From positions 1 through 64,000 of the forward strand of contig JAJEJA010000095.1 of assembly GCA_022828145.1 (NCBI GenBank): a stretch of 64,000 bases of DNA, given 5' to 3'. Under the pieces are notes generated by a model, which saw only the letters and a program-made list of their open reading frames with translations, was not told the DNA's origin and ran no database searches. A program made the position numbers and the translations under genes. Source of the DNA: Candidatus Poribacteria bacterium. GTDB taxonomy: Bacteria > Poribacteria > WGA-4E > WGA-3G. Below, piece by piece: positions 55,231 through 63,438 of the stretch (position 1 is the first letter of the stretch; every line of letters starts with the position of its first letter).

Positions 55231-56067
55231 TCAATCAAACCTACGGACTACGATTCTATCATCTCGTTTCATTCCTAAACCGGTTTCAGCGTTCCCCAAA
55301 TTAATGGCGATTTCTAACAGACCAAAACTCCCAATAATGGCAAGTGGTTCACCTGCTTCCGATTCTGCATAGAAACTGTTTAGTTTTGTGATAGAAGTAT
55401 TACCTGCTATAATCTCAAAATCAACTGCTTCTGCATCATTGCTGACTGATAACAGGAAAGCGGTAAGTGTGTCTTCAGAGATGTTCGTTATTAAATTTCC
55501 AAAACTGTCTATTTTGATAATTTCTCCTGTCAATGTATTATCAATAGTCTGAATTGTTGGAACTGTAAACCGGACAAGGTCCTGAATCGGTGCCCCGAAC
55601 TGTGACAACGCAACACCAAGCGATAGATGTGCAGCGACAGGGGAAAAGATATCTCTACCGTGGAAAGTATTACTCACTTGGGGTAATATGTAGGATGCGT
55701 TCTCTATGACTACCGATTTAGGTGTGTTCGTGTCATCTGTTTCAATATCCTGCAATACACGACTCAATACACCGTTGTTAGCACAGACAAAGTAGGCAAT
55801 ATCTGTTTGACATACTATTGGCTGCCGTTCGCTGCCTACACCTGGATCAACGACGACAACATGAATTGTGTCTTTTGGAAAATAGCGATATGCTGCTCTA
55901 ATTGTGAATGCTGCCTCGTAGATGTCCTGAGGTGAGACAGAATGCGTGATATCTATAATCTCAACATCCGGATTGATACTTAAGATGACACCCTTCATTA
56001 CACCGACATACACATCGCTCGTTCCAAAGTCTGTTGTTAAGGTGATAATCCGTGAAGATTTTTCCAT
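55231..56067 (-). CDS. SAM hydroxide adenosyltransferase (DUF62 family)
   Basis: Protein of 278 residues of the SAM-dependent halogenase/hydroxide adenosyltransferase family. 'ITLTTDFGTSDVYVGVMKG', 'ITHSVSPQDIYEAAF', 'HVVVVDPGVGSERQPI', 'CANNGVLSRVL' and 'NTFHGRDIFSPVAAHL' match. Without the halide-binding loop of fluorinases it is expected to hydrolyse SAM to adenosine and methionine. No clear ribosome site. It lies 19 bases after the TIM-barrel gene and is probably co-transcribed. Confidence 0.9.
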   Translation of the reverse strand: MEKSSRIITLTTDFGTSDVYVGVMKGVILSINPDVEIIDITHSVSPQDIYEAAFTIRAAYRYFPKDTIHVVVVDPGVGSERQPIVCQTDIAYFVCANNGVLSRVLQDIETDDTNTPKSVVIENASYILPQVSNTFHGRDIFSPVAAHLSLGVALSQFGAPIQDLVRFTVPTIQTIDNTLTGEIIKIDSFGNLITNISEDTLTAFLLSVSNDAEAVDFEIIAGNTSITKLNSFYAESEAGEPLAIIGSFGLLEIAINLGNAETGLGMKRDDRIVVRRFD

Positions 56068-56086
56068 TTATACACATCAAGTAACA

Positions 56087-56887
56087 TTACAAGTTTTCCT
56101 GCATCCAAGCGAAACTTTTTCGTTGACCTGTACCATCGTTTTCGCGTCCTTCGTACTCACAACACCAAACGCCATTATATTCTGCATCGCGCAAACATTC
56201 TATGGCTTTCACAAGATCAATTTCACCCTCACCGAGTGCTTCGCCTCGGTAATTACCACGAGAACCTGTTCCATCCTTTAGATGTGTGTGGAGTGTAAAT
56301 GGTGCAATGATTTCATAATATCTACCGACTGTGTCCAAATCATGTCCTGCCCAACGATAATTCATAGTATCCATATTTGCGCCGACATGTTTTGAACCGA
56401 CCCTTTCAAACAACTCTACTTGTAAGTCGCCATCGTTGGTAACAAGTCCGTGGTTGTCAACCGCTAAGTAGACATCATCTCTTTCAGCAAATTCCAGACA
56501 ACGCGTCAGACAACCCGCCATCGCTTCAACCCATCGGTCTTGCGGAACAGAATCTTTCATTGATCCCCCCTCCGTGCGAAGAATAGATGTTCCAACACGT
56601 TTCGCCAATCCCGCAATACGTTCCATCCGGTCAACTTGTTGCTGTATTGCTTCTTCTTCTAACAAAACAAAATCGTTACCTGCACCGAGTGCAGAAACCT
56701 CTAAACCGTAAGATTCAACCAGTTCGCGCACATTTTCAGCATTTTTTTCAGGATCGTCAGTATCTGCGTTCCAAACAGTACCCACCGCTAATTCTACATA
56801 ACCGAAACCTGTTTCACTTGTAAACTTAAGGAAATCCTCAAGTGAGTTGCCCGCGTAATTGTAATGAATAAGTCCAAGTTTTGACAT
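56087..56887 (-). CDS. Sugar phosphate isomerase/epimerase (xylose-isomerase-like TIM barrel)
   Basis: Protein of 266 residues. Metal-ligand strands are clear: 'VYLAVDNHG', 'VGANMDTMNYRW', 'FTLHTHLKDGTG' and 'GVWCCEYEG'. In place of the usual Glu in the first there is Asp. It resembles the hydroxypyruvate-isomerase/inosose-dehydratase group; substrate unknown. AAAGGA precedes the ATG. It and the SAM hydroxide adenosyltransferase gene form an operon, and it is divergent from mqnE. Confidence 0.85.
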   Translation of the reverse strand: MSKLGLIHYNYAGNSLEDFLKFTSETGFGYVELAVGTVWNADTDDPEKNAENVRELVESYGLEVSALGAGNDFVLLEEEAIQQQVDRMERIAGLAKRVGTSILRTEGGSMKDSVPQDRWVEAMAGCLTRCLEFAERDDVYLAVDNHGLVTNDGDLQVELFERVGSKHVGANMDTMNYRWAGHDLDTVGRYYEIIAPFTLHTHLKDGTGSRGNYRGEALGEGEIDLVKAIECLRDAEYNGVWCCEYEGRENDGTGQRKSFAWMQENL

Positions 56888-56918
56888 GAGTATAATTCGT
56901 TCCTTTCCAAAAAATCTC

Positions 56919-56948
56919 TTGCATTCTTGTTAATTGTTATGCTATAAT
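56919..56948 (+). promoter_or_regulatory. Promoter of mqnE-mqnA
   Basis: TTGCAT (56919-56924), 18-base spacer, perfect TATAAT (56943-56948), about 60 bases upstream of the mqnE coding start. Confidence 0.68.
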
Positions 56949-57017
56949 ACCTTTATTACTACGCAACTGTCAAGCAGTTTTTTTTAACTTTAATATGCAC
57001 ACAAGGTGTTGACAACG

Positions 57018-58154
57018 ATGGAGAATTTTAACCTATTTACAGACCCGCAATTACATTCAATCTTTGAAAAAGTAAAAGCAGAAGAGCGCATCTCCTTTGA
57101 AGAGGGGGTTGCACTTTACGAAAGTCCAGATATAACGGGTGTTGGACATATAGCAAACCACATCCGAGAACGCTTAAACGGAAACTTAGCCTACTACAAT
57201 ATCAATCAACATATAGATTATTCGAACGTATGTATCCTGCATGCACGCTGTCATTTTTGTGCTTTTGCCCGAAAAAATATGCAGACAGAAGGGGCATGGG
57301 AGATGAGCGTAGACGAATTCTTAGATAAAGCAACGTATTCTATTGAAAACGGATGCACCGAAATTCATAGTGTTGGCGGTTTGCACCCTAAACTCCCCTT
57401 TGACTATTATCTTCAGATGATACGGGGTCTTAAAGAACGCATGCCAGATGTACACCTAAAATTTTTCACTGCCGTCGAAATCCATCACTTTTCGCGCATA
57501 TTCAAAATGTCTGTAGAAGAAGTACTCACACAACTCAGAGAAGCTGGATTAGACTCTTTACCAGGGGGTGGTGCTGAAATCTTTGCTGAAGAGACACGTG
57601 AGAAAATCTGCCCAGGCAAACTTAGTGCCGAAGGATGGCTTGAAATACATCACATCGCACACAAATTGGGAATTCCGACAAACGCAACGATGCTATATGG
57701 ACACCTTGAAACCAATGAGGATAGGGTTGATCATCTCATTAGATTGCGCGAGCAACAAGATAAATCAGGTGGGTTTGTTACATTCATCCCGCTCGCGTTC
57801 CATCCGGCAAACACACGCATGGCTTATCTCCCTTCAACCTCAGGTTTAACTGATTTACGCAGCATCGCTGTTTCAAGAATAATGCTGGATAACCTACCAC
57901 ATATCAAGGTCTATTGGATTATGACTGGTTTAAAAACTGCACAGGTTGCACTCCGATTTGGTGCTGACGACATTGATGGAACGGTAACTGAAGAAAAAAT
58001 CACGCACATGGCGGGCGCGGATACACCTGAAGCCGTTTCAGTTGATACCCTAACAAGACTGATAGATGAAGCAGGTTATATTCCTGTAGAACGCGATACG
58101 TTATACAATGAAATTATTCGTGAGGGTAATCGGTGGTGCAGAAAAGCCGCATAA
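57018..58154 (+). CDS. mqnE: Aminofutalosine synthase (radical SAM)
   Basis: Radical SAM enzyme of the futalosine menaquinone pathway, 378 residues. 'GGGAEIFAEETREKICPGKL' and 'NAGNVTHYGHLET'-type 'NATMLYGHLETNEDRVDH' with 'FIPLAFHPANT' mark it as MqnE and not MqnC. The cluster cysteines are C72, C78 and C81 in 'NVCILHARCHFCAFAR', a CX5CX2C spacing rather than the CX3CX2C I expect. The start is the ATG at 57018, 9 bases after AAGGTG; GTG and TTG alternatives lie 12 and 9 bases earlier. It overlaps mqnA by 22 bases. Confidence 0.94.
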   Translation: MENFNLFTDPQLHSIFEKVKAEERISFEEGVALYESPDITGVGHIANHIRERLNGNLAYYNINQHIDYSNVCILHARCHFCAFARKNMQTEGAWEMSVDEFLDKATYSIENGCTEIHSVGGLHPKLPFDYYLQMIRGLKERMPDVHLKFFTAVEIHHFSRIFKMSVEEVLTQLREAGLDSLPGGGAEIFAEETREKICPGKLSAEGWLEIHHIAHKLGIPTNATMLYGHLETNEDRVDHLIRLREQQDKSGGFVTFIPLAFHPANTRMAYLPSTSGLTDLRSIAVSRIMLDNLPHIKVYWIMTGLKTAQVALRFGADDIDGTVTEEKITHMAGADTPEAVSVDTLTRLIDEAGYIPVERDTLYNEIIREGNRWCRKAA

Positions 58155-58951
58155 GAGTCGGTGCCGTTTCATTTCTGAACACAAAACCACTCATATATCC
58201 TCTGTTAAACGGTGAGCTGCCAGCAGAAAACATCATACTTAGTGTTCACGTACCGAGCGAACTCGCTACCCAACTGCGTAGCGATGAATTAGATATCGGT
58301 TTAATCCCCATAGTTGAGTATTTTCGTGCTAATGCCACAGGAGCAGGTTATCGTATTCTGCCTGAAATCGCAATTGCATCCCATGGGAGTGTCCTAAGCA
58401 TACAGTTGTTCAGTCGCGTCCCTATTCACGAAATCAAGCATATCGCTTTAGATACAAGTTCACGTTCATCTATTGCCCTGCTGAAAATCCTGCTGGCAGA
58501 GAAATACTATATAGACCCAAACTTCGTCTGGTGTGAACCTTCAATTGATCCTGTAACTGCAGAAACAGACTCGGTGTTATTAATTGGAGATGCAGCTCTA
58601 AAGAATCTTGGCACAACAGAATACAGTATTGACCTCGGAACTGCATGGCAGGAATTAACAGGTCTGCCTTTTGTTTACGCATGTTGGGTGGCAAGAAGAG
58701 AAATAGACATTGGAGATACAGCGAAGATACTATTGAAAGCAAAGGAACGTGGAATCACAAGAATACCTGAGATTGCACAGGTTGAAGCAAAGAAGCTGGG
58801 TTTACCAGAAAAACTCTGCAGAGATTACATTCAGAAACACATCCATTATGATTTGGATGAATCGGCTATTGCCGGTCTTGAGCGGTTTTACAAATTAGCT
58901 GCAAAGAACGGACTTGTTGATTCGGGACAAACCTTGACCTTTATAGATTGA
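58133..58951 (+). CDS. mqnA: Chorismate dehydratase
   Basis: Makes 3-enolpyruvyl-benzoate from chorismate, the first step of the futalosine route, 272 residues. 'IRVGAVSFLNTKPLIYPLL' and 'SDELDIGLIPIVEYFRA' with 'LDTSSRSSIALLKILL' and 'TAWQELTGLPFVYACWVAR' are characteristic; it has a periplasmic-binding-protein-like fold but no signal. It starts at one of two successive GTG codons inside the end of mqnE, so the two are translationally coupled. Confidence 0.94.
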   Translation: MVQKSRIRVGAVSFLNTKPLIYPLLNGELPAENIILSVHVPSELATQLRSDELDIGLIPIVEYFRANATGAGYRILPEIAIASHGSVLSIQLFSRVPIHEIKHIALDTSSRSSIALLKILLAEKYYIDPNFVWCEPSIDPVTAETDSVLLIGDAALKNLGTTEYSIDLGTAWQELTGLPFVYACWVARREIDIGDTAKILLKAKERGITRIPEIAQVEAKKLGLPEKLCRDYIQKHIHYDLDESAIAGLERFYKLAAKNGLVDSGQTLTFID

Positions 58952-58982
58952 ACGATAAGAAAATAGCCAGAACGGGTTGAAA

Positions 58983-59471
58983 ATGAATCACACAGAAGAA
59001 AACAGTAACGTTGAAGAAGTATCAGCACAGTTTGAGGATTTCCTCAGAAGCTCGGGACTCCGTTTAACCCAAAGTCGAATGGATGTCTTGAATCAGGTGT
59101 TTGCGTATCCCGGCCATTTTCAGATTGAGGATCTGCTGGTTCAGATGCGTCAAAATGGATACAAAGTTTCGCGCCCGACAATTTATCGTACCCTCCCACT
59201 TCTTGTTAAAAGTGGTTTGCTTACTGAATTTATTGATGCACATAAGAACACCCGTTATGAAAGGATTCATTCACTTCAGGAACATGCCCACCTCATCTGT
59301 CTGCGTTGCGGACAGATTGTTGAGTTTATTGAACCAGAGATAGAATCCTTGCAGAAAGCAGTTTGTGAAGCACACAGATTCAAACCAGTTCGCTATAGAA
59401 ATGAGATTATCGGTTACTGTTCTGAATGTCAAGCAGAATTAGAACCGACCTCCGACACAGAAGAGCAGTGA
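58983..59471 (+). CDS. Fur-family transcriptional regulator
   Basis: Metal- or peroxide-responsive repressor of 162 residues. Winged helix 'GLRLTQSRMDVLNQVFAYPG' and 'KVSRPTIYRTLPLLVKSGL', then the dimerisation domain with two CxxC zinc pairs 'CLRCG' and 'CSECQ' and His-rich 'HAHLIC'. Whether it is Fur, Zur or PerR is not clear. The ATG at 58983 is preferred to a TTG 6 bases upstream; ACGGG lies before it. It follows mqnA by 31 bases. Confidence 0.9.
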   Translation: MNHTEENSNVEEVSAQFEDFLRSSGLRLTQSRMDVLNQVFAYPGHFQIEDLLVQMRQNGYKVSRPTIYRTLPLLVKSGLLTEFIDAHKNTRYERIHSLQEHAHLICLRCGQIVEFIEPEIESLQKAVCEAHRFKPVRYRNEIIGYCSECQAELEPTSDTEEQ

Positions 59472-59519
59472 GTTATTTCACTATACATTTTCTGCAAGCG
59501 TAGTTTGTATCATTTTTTA

Positions 59520-59548
59520 TTGCAAAATACACGGTTTTTGTGTATAAT
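59520..59548 (+). promoter_or_regulatory. Promoter of the leader ORF / HTH gene
   Basis: TTGCAA (59520-59525), 17-base spacer, TATAAT (59543-59548). A perfect small hairpin GATACC-CCCAT-GGTATC lies at 59581-59597 in the leader, before the short ORF. Confidence 0.68.
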
Positions 59549-59643
59549 TATTACGTTGAATATTTACCAATTAATTCGCTGATACCCCCATGGTATCTAA
59601 GCAAAACTCCAACCCTAACTCATATATAAGGAGGTACCGACTA

Positions 59644-59727
59644 ATGTTATATTATGTCTACACCACACACAATTTGAACGTATTGCGTCCAAGGCGATGG
59701 TGCCTCTGTCCATTCTCACTACATTAA
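59644..59727 (+). CDS. 27-codon leader ORF ahead of HTH gene
   Basis: ATG to TAA, 27 codons, with an ideal AAGGAGG 8 bases upstream of the start. The peptide is Tyr-rich at its start and ends 'LRPRRWCLCPFSLH'. It lies 95 bases after a strong promoter and 49 bases before the HTH gene, which has its own ribosome site. Position and the clustered Arg, Trp and Cys codons suggest a regulatory leader peptide. It was too short for the usual gene finders. Translation and function are inferred. Confidence 0.6.
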   Translation: MLYYVYTTHNLNVLRPRRWCLCPFSLH

Positions 59728-59776
59728 GTTTGGAATGGCATAGGTACTCACGTCTCTCTTTGAGGAGTCGTTATCT

Positions 59777-60151
59777 ATGTCCAAGTTTAACCCGGACTTT
59801 TGGGAAATTCCGGTTCCACCAGAATATTTTGATCAACTGACTACTGAAGACCACCTCTGGTATCAACCCCCATCTAACGGATATACTGAGGCGCGCACAG
59901 CAAAAAAGCAGCAAGTCTTAAAACAGATCCGTCTGATAATTGCCAAAGAACTTACTGACCGACAATACGATTGTGTTCAGCTTTACTTCTATGAAGGCAA
60001 AACACAAGATGAGATAGGAGAAATCCTCGGCATTTCTCGCCGTGTTGTAAGTCAACATCTCTTTGGTGTTACACGGGATGGTAGGAAAGTCGGCGGTGCA
60101 ATTAACAAAATCAGAAAATTGTGCCGAAAATTAGGTGTACAGTTTCCGTAG
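59777..60151 (+). CDS. Small sigma-70 region 4-like HTH protein
   Basis: Protein of 124 residues. Its second half (about 58-100) is a sigma region 4-type helix-turn-helix ('LTDRQYDCVQLYFYEGKTQD' followed by 'EIGEILGISRRVVSQHLFG'). The first half, Trp/Pro/Tyr-rich, is not recognised. There is no region 2, so it is not a full sigma factor; it could be an accessory DNA-binding regulator. GAGGAG lies 10 bases before the ATG. It is preceded by a probable leader ORF and followed by a terminator. Confidence 0.8.
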   Translation: MSKFNPDFWEIPVPPEYFDQLTTEDHLWYQPPSNGYTEARTAKKQQVLKQIRLIIAKELTDRQYDCVQLYFYEGKTQDEIGEILGISRRVVSQHLFGVTRDGRKVGGAINKIRKLCRKLGVQFP

Positions 60152-60197
60152 TCTTGAAAAATTAACAAACATATAACTGTTTAGTATCATCATATAT

Positions 60198-60227
60198 GAG
60201 AGACAATCATCACGATTGTCTCTCCTT
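60198..60227 (+). terminator. Hairpin terminator
   Basis: GAGAGACAATC and its exact inverse pair around a 5-base loop (60198-60224), 46 bases after the HTH gene stop. The following T-run is short. Confidence 0.65.
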
Positions 60228-60300
60228 GTGTTTACTCTAAATCTCCTTGACATATAAGACAAAAACAGATATTATTTAAAACAAAAAGCAAAGGAACATA

Positions 60301-62337
60301 ATGATTACAAAACCTCAAATAAACTGCAGATATCTACAACTGACACTACCTGTTACCCTCTTTACAATTCTGCTATGTATTTTTAGTCACACTGCTTCGG
60401 CAGTTGAATTTATCCAATTAGATCGAGAATTCTCTGGGAAAGGTTCATCGGAAGGTGCTTTTAGCAAAGATATTCATCTTGCATTTAAGACGAATATATA
60501 TGTCAGTGATACTGAGAACAGATTTATCCAGAAACTATCTCCAACAGGAGCCTTTCTACTTCAAATTCCAACTAACCCAGAATCTCCTGATAATATCCTG
60601 CGTAAACCGGGACACCTCACAGTTGATGATCTTGGGAATATCTATGTTGCAGATGTAACCGCTCATCACATGACAGATACTTCTGACCCGAAAATCTATG
60701 TTTTCGCACCATGTGTACATAAACTAAGTCCAACAGGTGAACTCTTACACACATATTTTGTGGATCCTGTTGATGAACGTCCGGGTGTCGTATTACCTGC
60801 CAAACTCATAATTGATGAAAATGGCAAAACAGCATTCGCAATACAACCCACCGGACACGACCGTGCATTACGGGTCGCAGTTAACGCAGAGAACCATCTT
60901 TATGTCTTAGATGCTAAACGGGGACGTATTCACAAATTCGACACAGAGGGTAAAAAGACACTAACTTTTGGCAGATATGGTGCAGGGGATGGTGAATTTG
61001 ATAAGGATGCAGCCGATATTGCTATTGATGCACGAGGTAATGTTTTCGTCGCAGATACAGGTAACCATCGCATTGTAAAATTTAGTGGTGATGGGAAATT
61101 TGTGCTTAGTTTCGGTAAAAGAGGACGAAACAAGAATGAATTTGTAAAACCGATGACACTTGTCACGTTACCTACAGGTGAAATTTTAGTCAAGGATGCA
61201 AGTCGTTTCCGTAGAAAAATCGGTGGCTTACCAGAAGTCATCGCGCTTTCACCGACTTTGACACGACTGACCGAAAGTAATCCCACGCAAGCTAACCTTG
61301 CCGATACGATCACAAATGCTACACGCCCCCGATACGGACCTTTTGCACAGAATCCTTTAGAAGCGGTTGACACTGCTTCTCTCAACCGCCGCCTGCGTCT
61401 GCTTGAAGAGGCGGAATATCTTAGACATTATGACTATGATGAAAATACCGAAAATGATGAAGAACTTGCCGAAGAACTTAAACGTGCTGACATACGACTA
61501 ACACTCTCCCACAACATCATCTCACGCATTCAGAAATTTGATAACAACGGTAATTATATTGACAGGATCATCTACGAAACCGATCAGTTGAGTGAAGAGA
61601 AGCACGACCTAACCTTTCTTGATTTCGATTCATCAGGATATCTTTATCTGAGAGATACAAGTGACTTCACCATTGCGCAGTATTCTATAACTGGTTTTAC
61701 AATAAAACCTTCACACATGAACGGTTTTTATAGTGCCCGTGTTGCGAATTTCTCAAATGACTATTTGGAGGACTATGAAGACATTGACTTCTCAACAGAT
61801 GTGCAAGATGAACTCAACCAATTAGAGCTGAAGAATCTTGTTGGATGGACTTATAGTCTAACTGAACGATGGCACTTTACTTTTCTTGATGAATTAACCT
61901 ACAGTGAACAGGATGAACGATACGTCACCCCACCGAAATTGGAGGATAGTTTTAATTTTGACACACAAGCCTTAGAAAACGCCTTCGTTGCAAATCTGAA
62001 GTATATAACAGATCCGAATCCGTATCGGTATAAGGAGTTTAACTTATCAATTGGACGTATAGATGGCACTTCTGACTTGTCCCAGAACGCCTTATTTCCT
62101 GAACAGAATAAACAGCGAAGAGTTGATACGGGGGATGCAGACGCTACGGTATTTGAGATTAATTGGGACTTGTGGACACGTACCAATTTCTGGTTCCGTT
62201 ATGCTGACCTTAATCCTGCTGAAACCAGTCGGAACTATGTCCGTAGGTTTTACGATGTCGGTGGGGATCTCTATGAAGTCTTCGGGAGTCGTAATCAAGC
62301 GCGTCAGTTTCTCAGTGAGTTGACAATTAAGTTCTAA
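60301..62337 (+). CDS. Exported NHL-repeat protein with barrel-like C-terminus
   Basis: Protein of 678 residues. A signal peptide ('LPVTLFTILLCIFSHTASA') leads to NHL-type beta-propeller repeats (about 40-310; 'GHLTVDDLGNIYVADVTAHH', 'DIAIDARGNVFVADTGNHRI'). A helical, acidic linker follows (about 345-430), then another propeller-like stretch, and the last 150 residues have alternating aromatic strands ('WTYSLTERWHFTFLDELTY', 'FNLSIGRIDGTSD', 'TNFWFRYADLN') ending in Phe ('FLSELTIKF'), as in outer-membrane barrels. It may be anchored in the outer membrane with the propeller inside or outside. AAAGGA precedes the ATG. Function unknown. Confidence 0.8.
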   Translation: MITKPQINCRYLQLTLPVTLFTILLCIFSHTASAVEFIQLDREFSGKGSSEGAFSKDIHLAFKTNIYVSDTENRFIQKLSPTGAFLLQIPTNPESPDNILRKPGHLTVDDLGNIYVADVTAHHMTDTSDPKIYVFAPCVHKLSPTGELLHTYFVDPVDERPGVVLPAKLIIDENGKTAFAIQPTGHDRALRVAVNAENHLYVLDAKRGRIHKFDTEGKKTLTFGRYGAGDGEFDKDAADIAIDARGNVFVADTGNHRIVKFSGDGKFVLSFGKRGRNKNEFVKPMTLVTLPTGEILVKDASRFRRKIGGLPEVIALSPTLTRLTESNPTQANLADTITNATRPRYGPFAQNPLEAVDTASLNRRLRLLEEAEYLRHYDYDENTENDEELAEELKRADIRLTLSHNIISRIQKFDNNGNYIDRIIYETDQLSEEKHDLTFLDFDSSGYLYLRDTSDFTIAQYSITGFTIKPSHMNGFYSARVANFSNDYLEDYEDIDFSTDVQDELNQLELKNLVGWTYSLTERWHFTFLDELTYSEQDERYVTPPKLEDSFNFDTQALENAFVANLKYITDPNPYRYKEFNLSIGRIDGTSDLSQNALFPEQNKQRRVDTGDADATVFEINWDLWTRTNFWFRYADLNPAETSRNYVRRFYDVGGDLYEVFGSRNQARQFLSELTIKF

Positions 62338-62438
62338 TCGTTTTAATTTCACAAAAAACTTGACATATACTACGCTACAGTTTACAATCTTTTCAAAGTT
62401 AACTGGTAGGAGATTTCAGAATAGAGGAGAATAGAAAC

Positions 62439-63422
62439 ATGGCAAAACTACGCGTAGGTGTTATAGGGTGTAGCGGCATCGGGACAATCCACGCATCCGG
62501 GTTAGTCGGATTGCCGAATGTGGAATTAGCCGCTGGATGTGATTTTGTGCAAAGCACTCTGGATGCCTTCAAGACAAAATACAAAGATAATTGGGATAAC
62601 ATTTCTCTATACACGAATCACGAGGAGATGCTTGCAAACGAGGATTTGGATATCATCACAGTTGCGACTTCTGACCATCGCCATGCGGACCTTGTTGTGG
62701 ACGCAGCAAACGCGGGTGTCAAGGGGATTTTCTGTGAAAAACCGATGGCTACAAGCCTTGAAGACGCTGACAGGATGCTGGAAGCGACAGAGAAAAACAA
62801 CACTATCCTCTCTATTGACCACACCCGCAGATGGCAACCTTTGTGGCGACATACCAAAGATGAAATCGTCAATAGTGGACATATCGGTGATGTGAAATAT
62901 GTTATCGGCACATTAAGTGGTGGACGCGCGATGCTATTCCGTAATGGAACGCATTGCGTTGACGCTATCTGCTATTACGCTGACTCGGAGCCTGTCTGGG
63001 TATCTGCTGAATTAGAGGAAGGATACGAAGATTATGATGAATATAAAGGTGATGGTGGACACAACCCATCAACTGAACCCTCAGCACACGGTTATATCCA
63101 CTTTGCCAATGGCGTAAGAGGTTATTATGCAGGGGGACCAAAGACCACACAATCAGGATTCCGGGCAGAGATAGTAGGAACAGATGGATATGTGCTGATT
63201 AACGATAGAGGTGCGACCATCCATCAAGGAGATTCAGTGGAGTCTGTTGAAGCACCTACATGGGATGTTGTCGGTATACCTGCAGGTGTTCAAGAGTTAG
63301 TGAAACTTGTTGCTGAAGGTGGAGAACCGGTCTCTCCTGGCACTGAAGGATATAAGGTAGTTCAGATAATCATCGGCTTCTTGAAATCGCAGCAGGAAAA
63401 CAATGGGAAAGTTATGCTGTGA
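62439..63422 (+). CDS. Gfo/Idh/MocA-family oxidoreductase
   Basis: NAD(P)-dependent dehydrogenase of 327 residues acting on a sugar or cyclitol by family analogy. 'RVGVIGCSGIGTIHASGL' binds the dinucleotide, 'VATSDHRHADLVVDAANAG' and 'GIFCEKPMATSLED' contain the conserved EKP Lys. 'RNGTHCVDAICYYA' holds the His-x-x-D pair of the active site. AGAGGAGA precedes the ATG. It is convergent with the ABC transporter gene. Confidence 0.92.
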   Translation: MAKLRVGVIGCSGIGTIHASGLVGLPNVELAAGCDFVQSTLDAFKTKYKDNWDNISLYTNHEEMLANEDLDIITVATSDHRHADLVVDAANAGVKGIFCEKPMATSLEDADRMLEATEKNNTILSIDHTRRWQPLWRHTKDEIVNSGHIGDVKYVIGTLSGGRAMLFRNGTHCVDAICYYADSEPVWVSAELEEGYEDYDEYKGDGGHNPSTEPSAHGYIHFANGVRGYYAGGPKTTQSGFRAEIVGTDGYVLINDRGATIHQGDSVESVEAPTWDVVGIPAGVQELVKLVAEGGEPVSPGTEGYKVVQIIIGFLKSQQENNGKVML

Positions 63423-63438
63423 TTAAATCTGCATGTCG

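Noticed and set aside
59777-60151. Complete sigma factor
   Set aside because: Only a region 4-like helix-turn-helix is present; region 2 is missing and the protein is too short.
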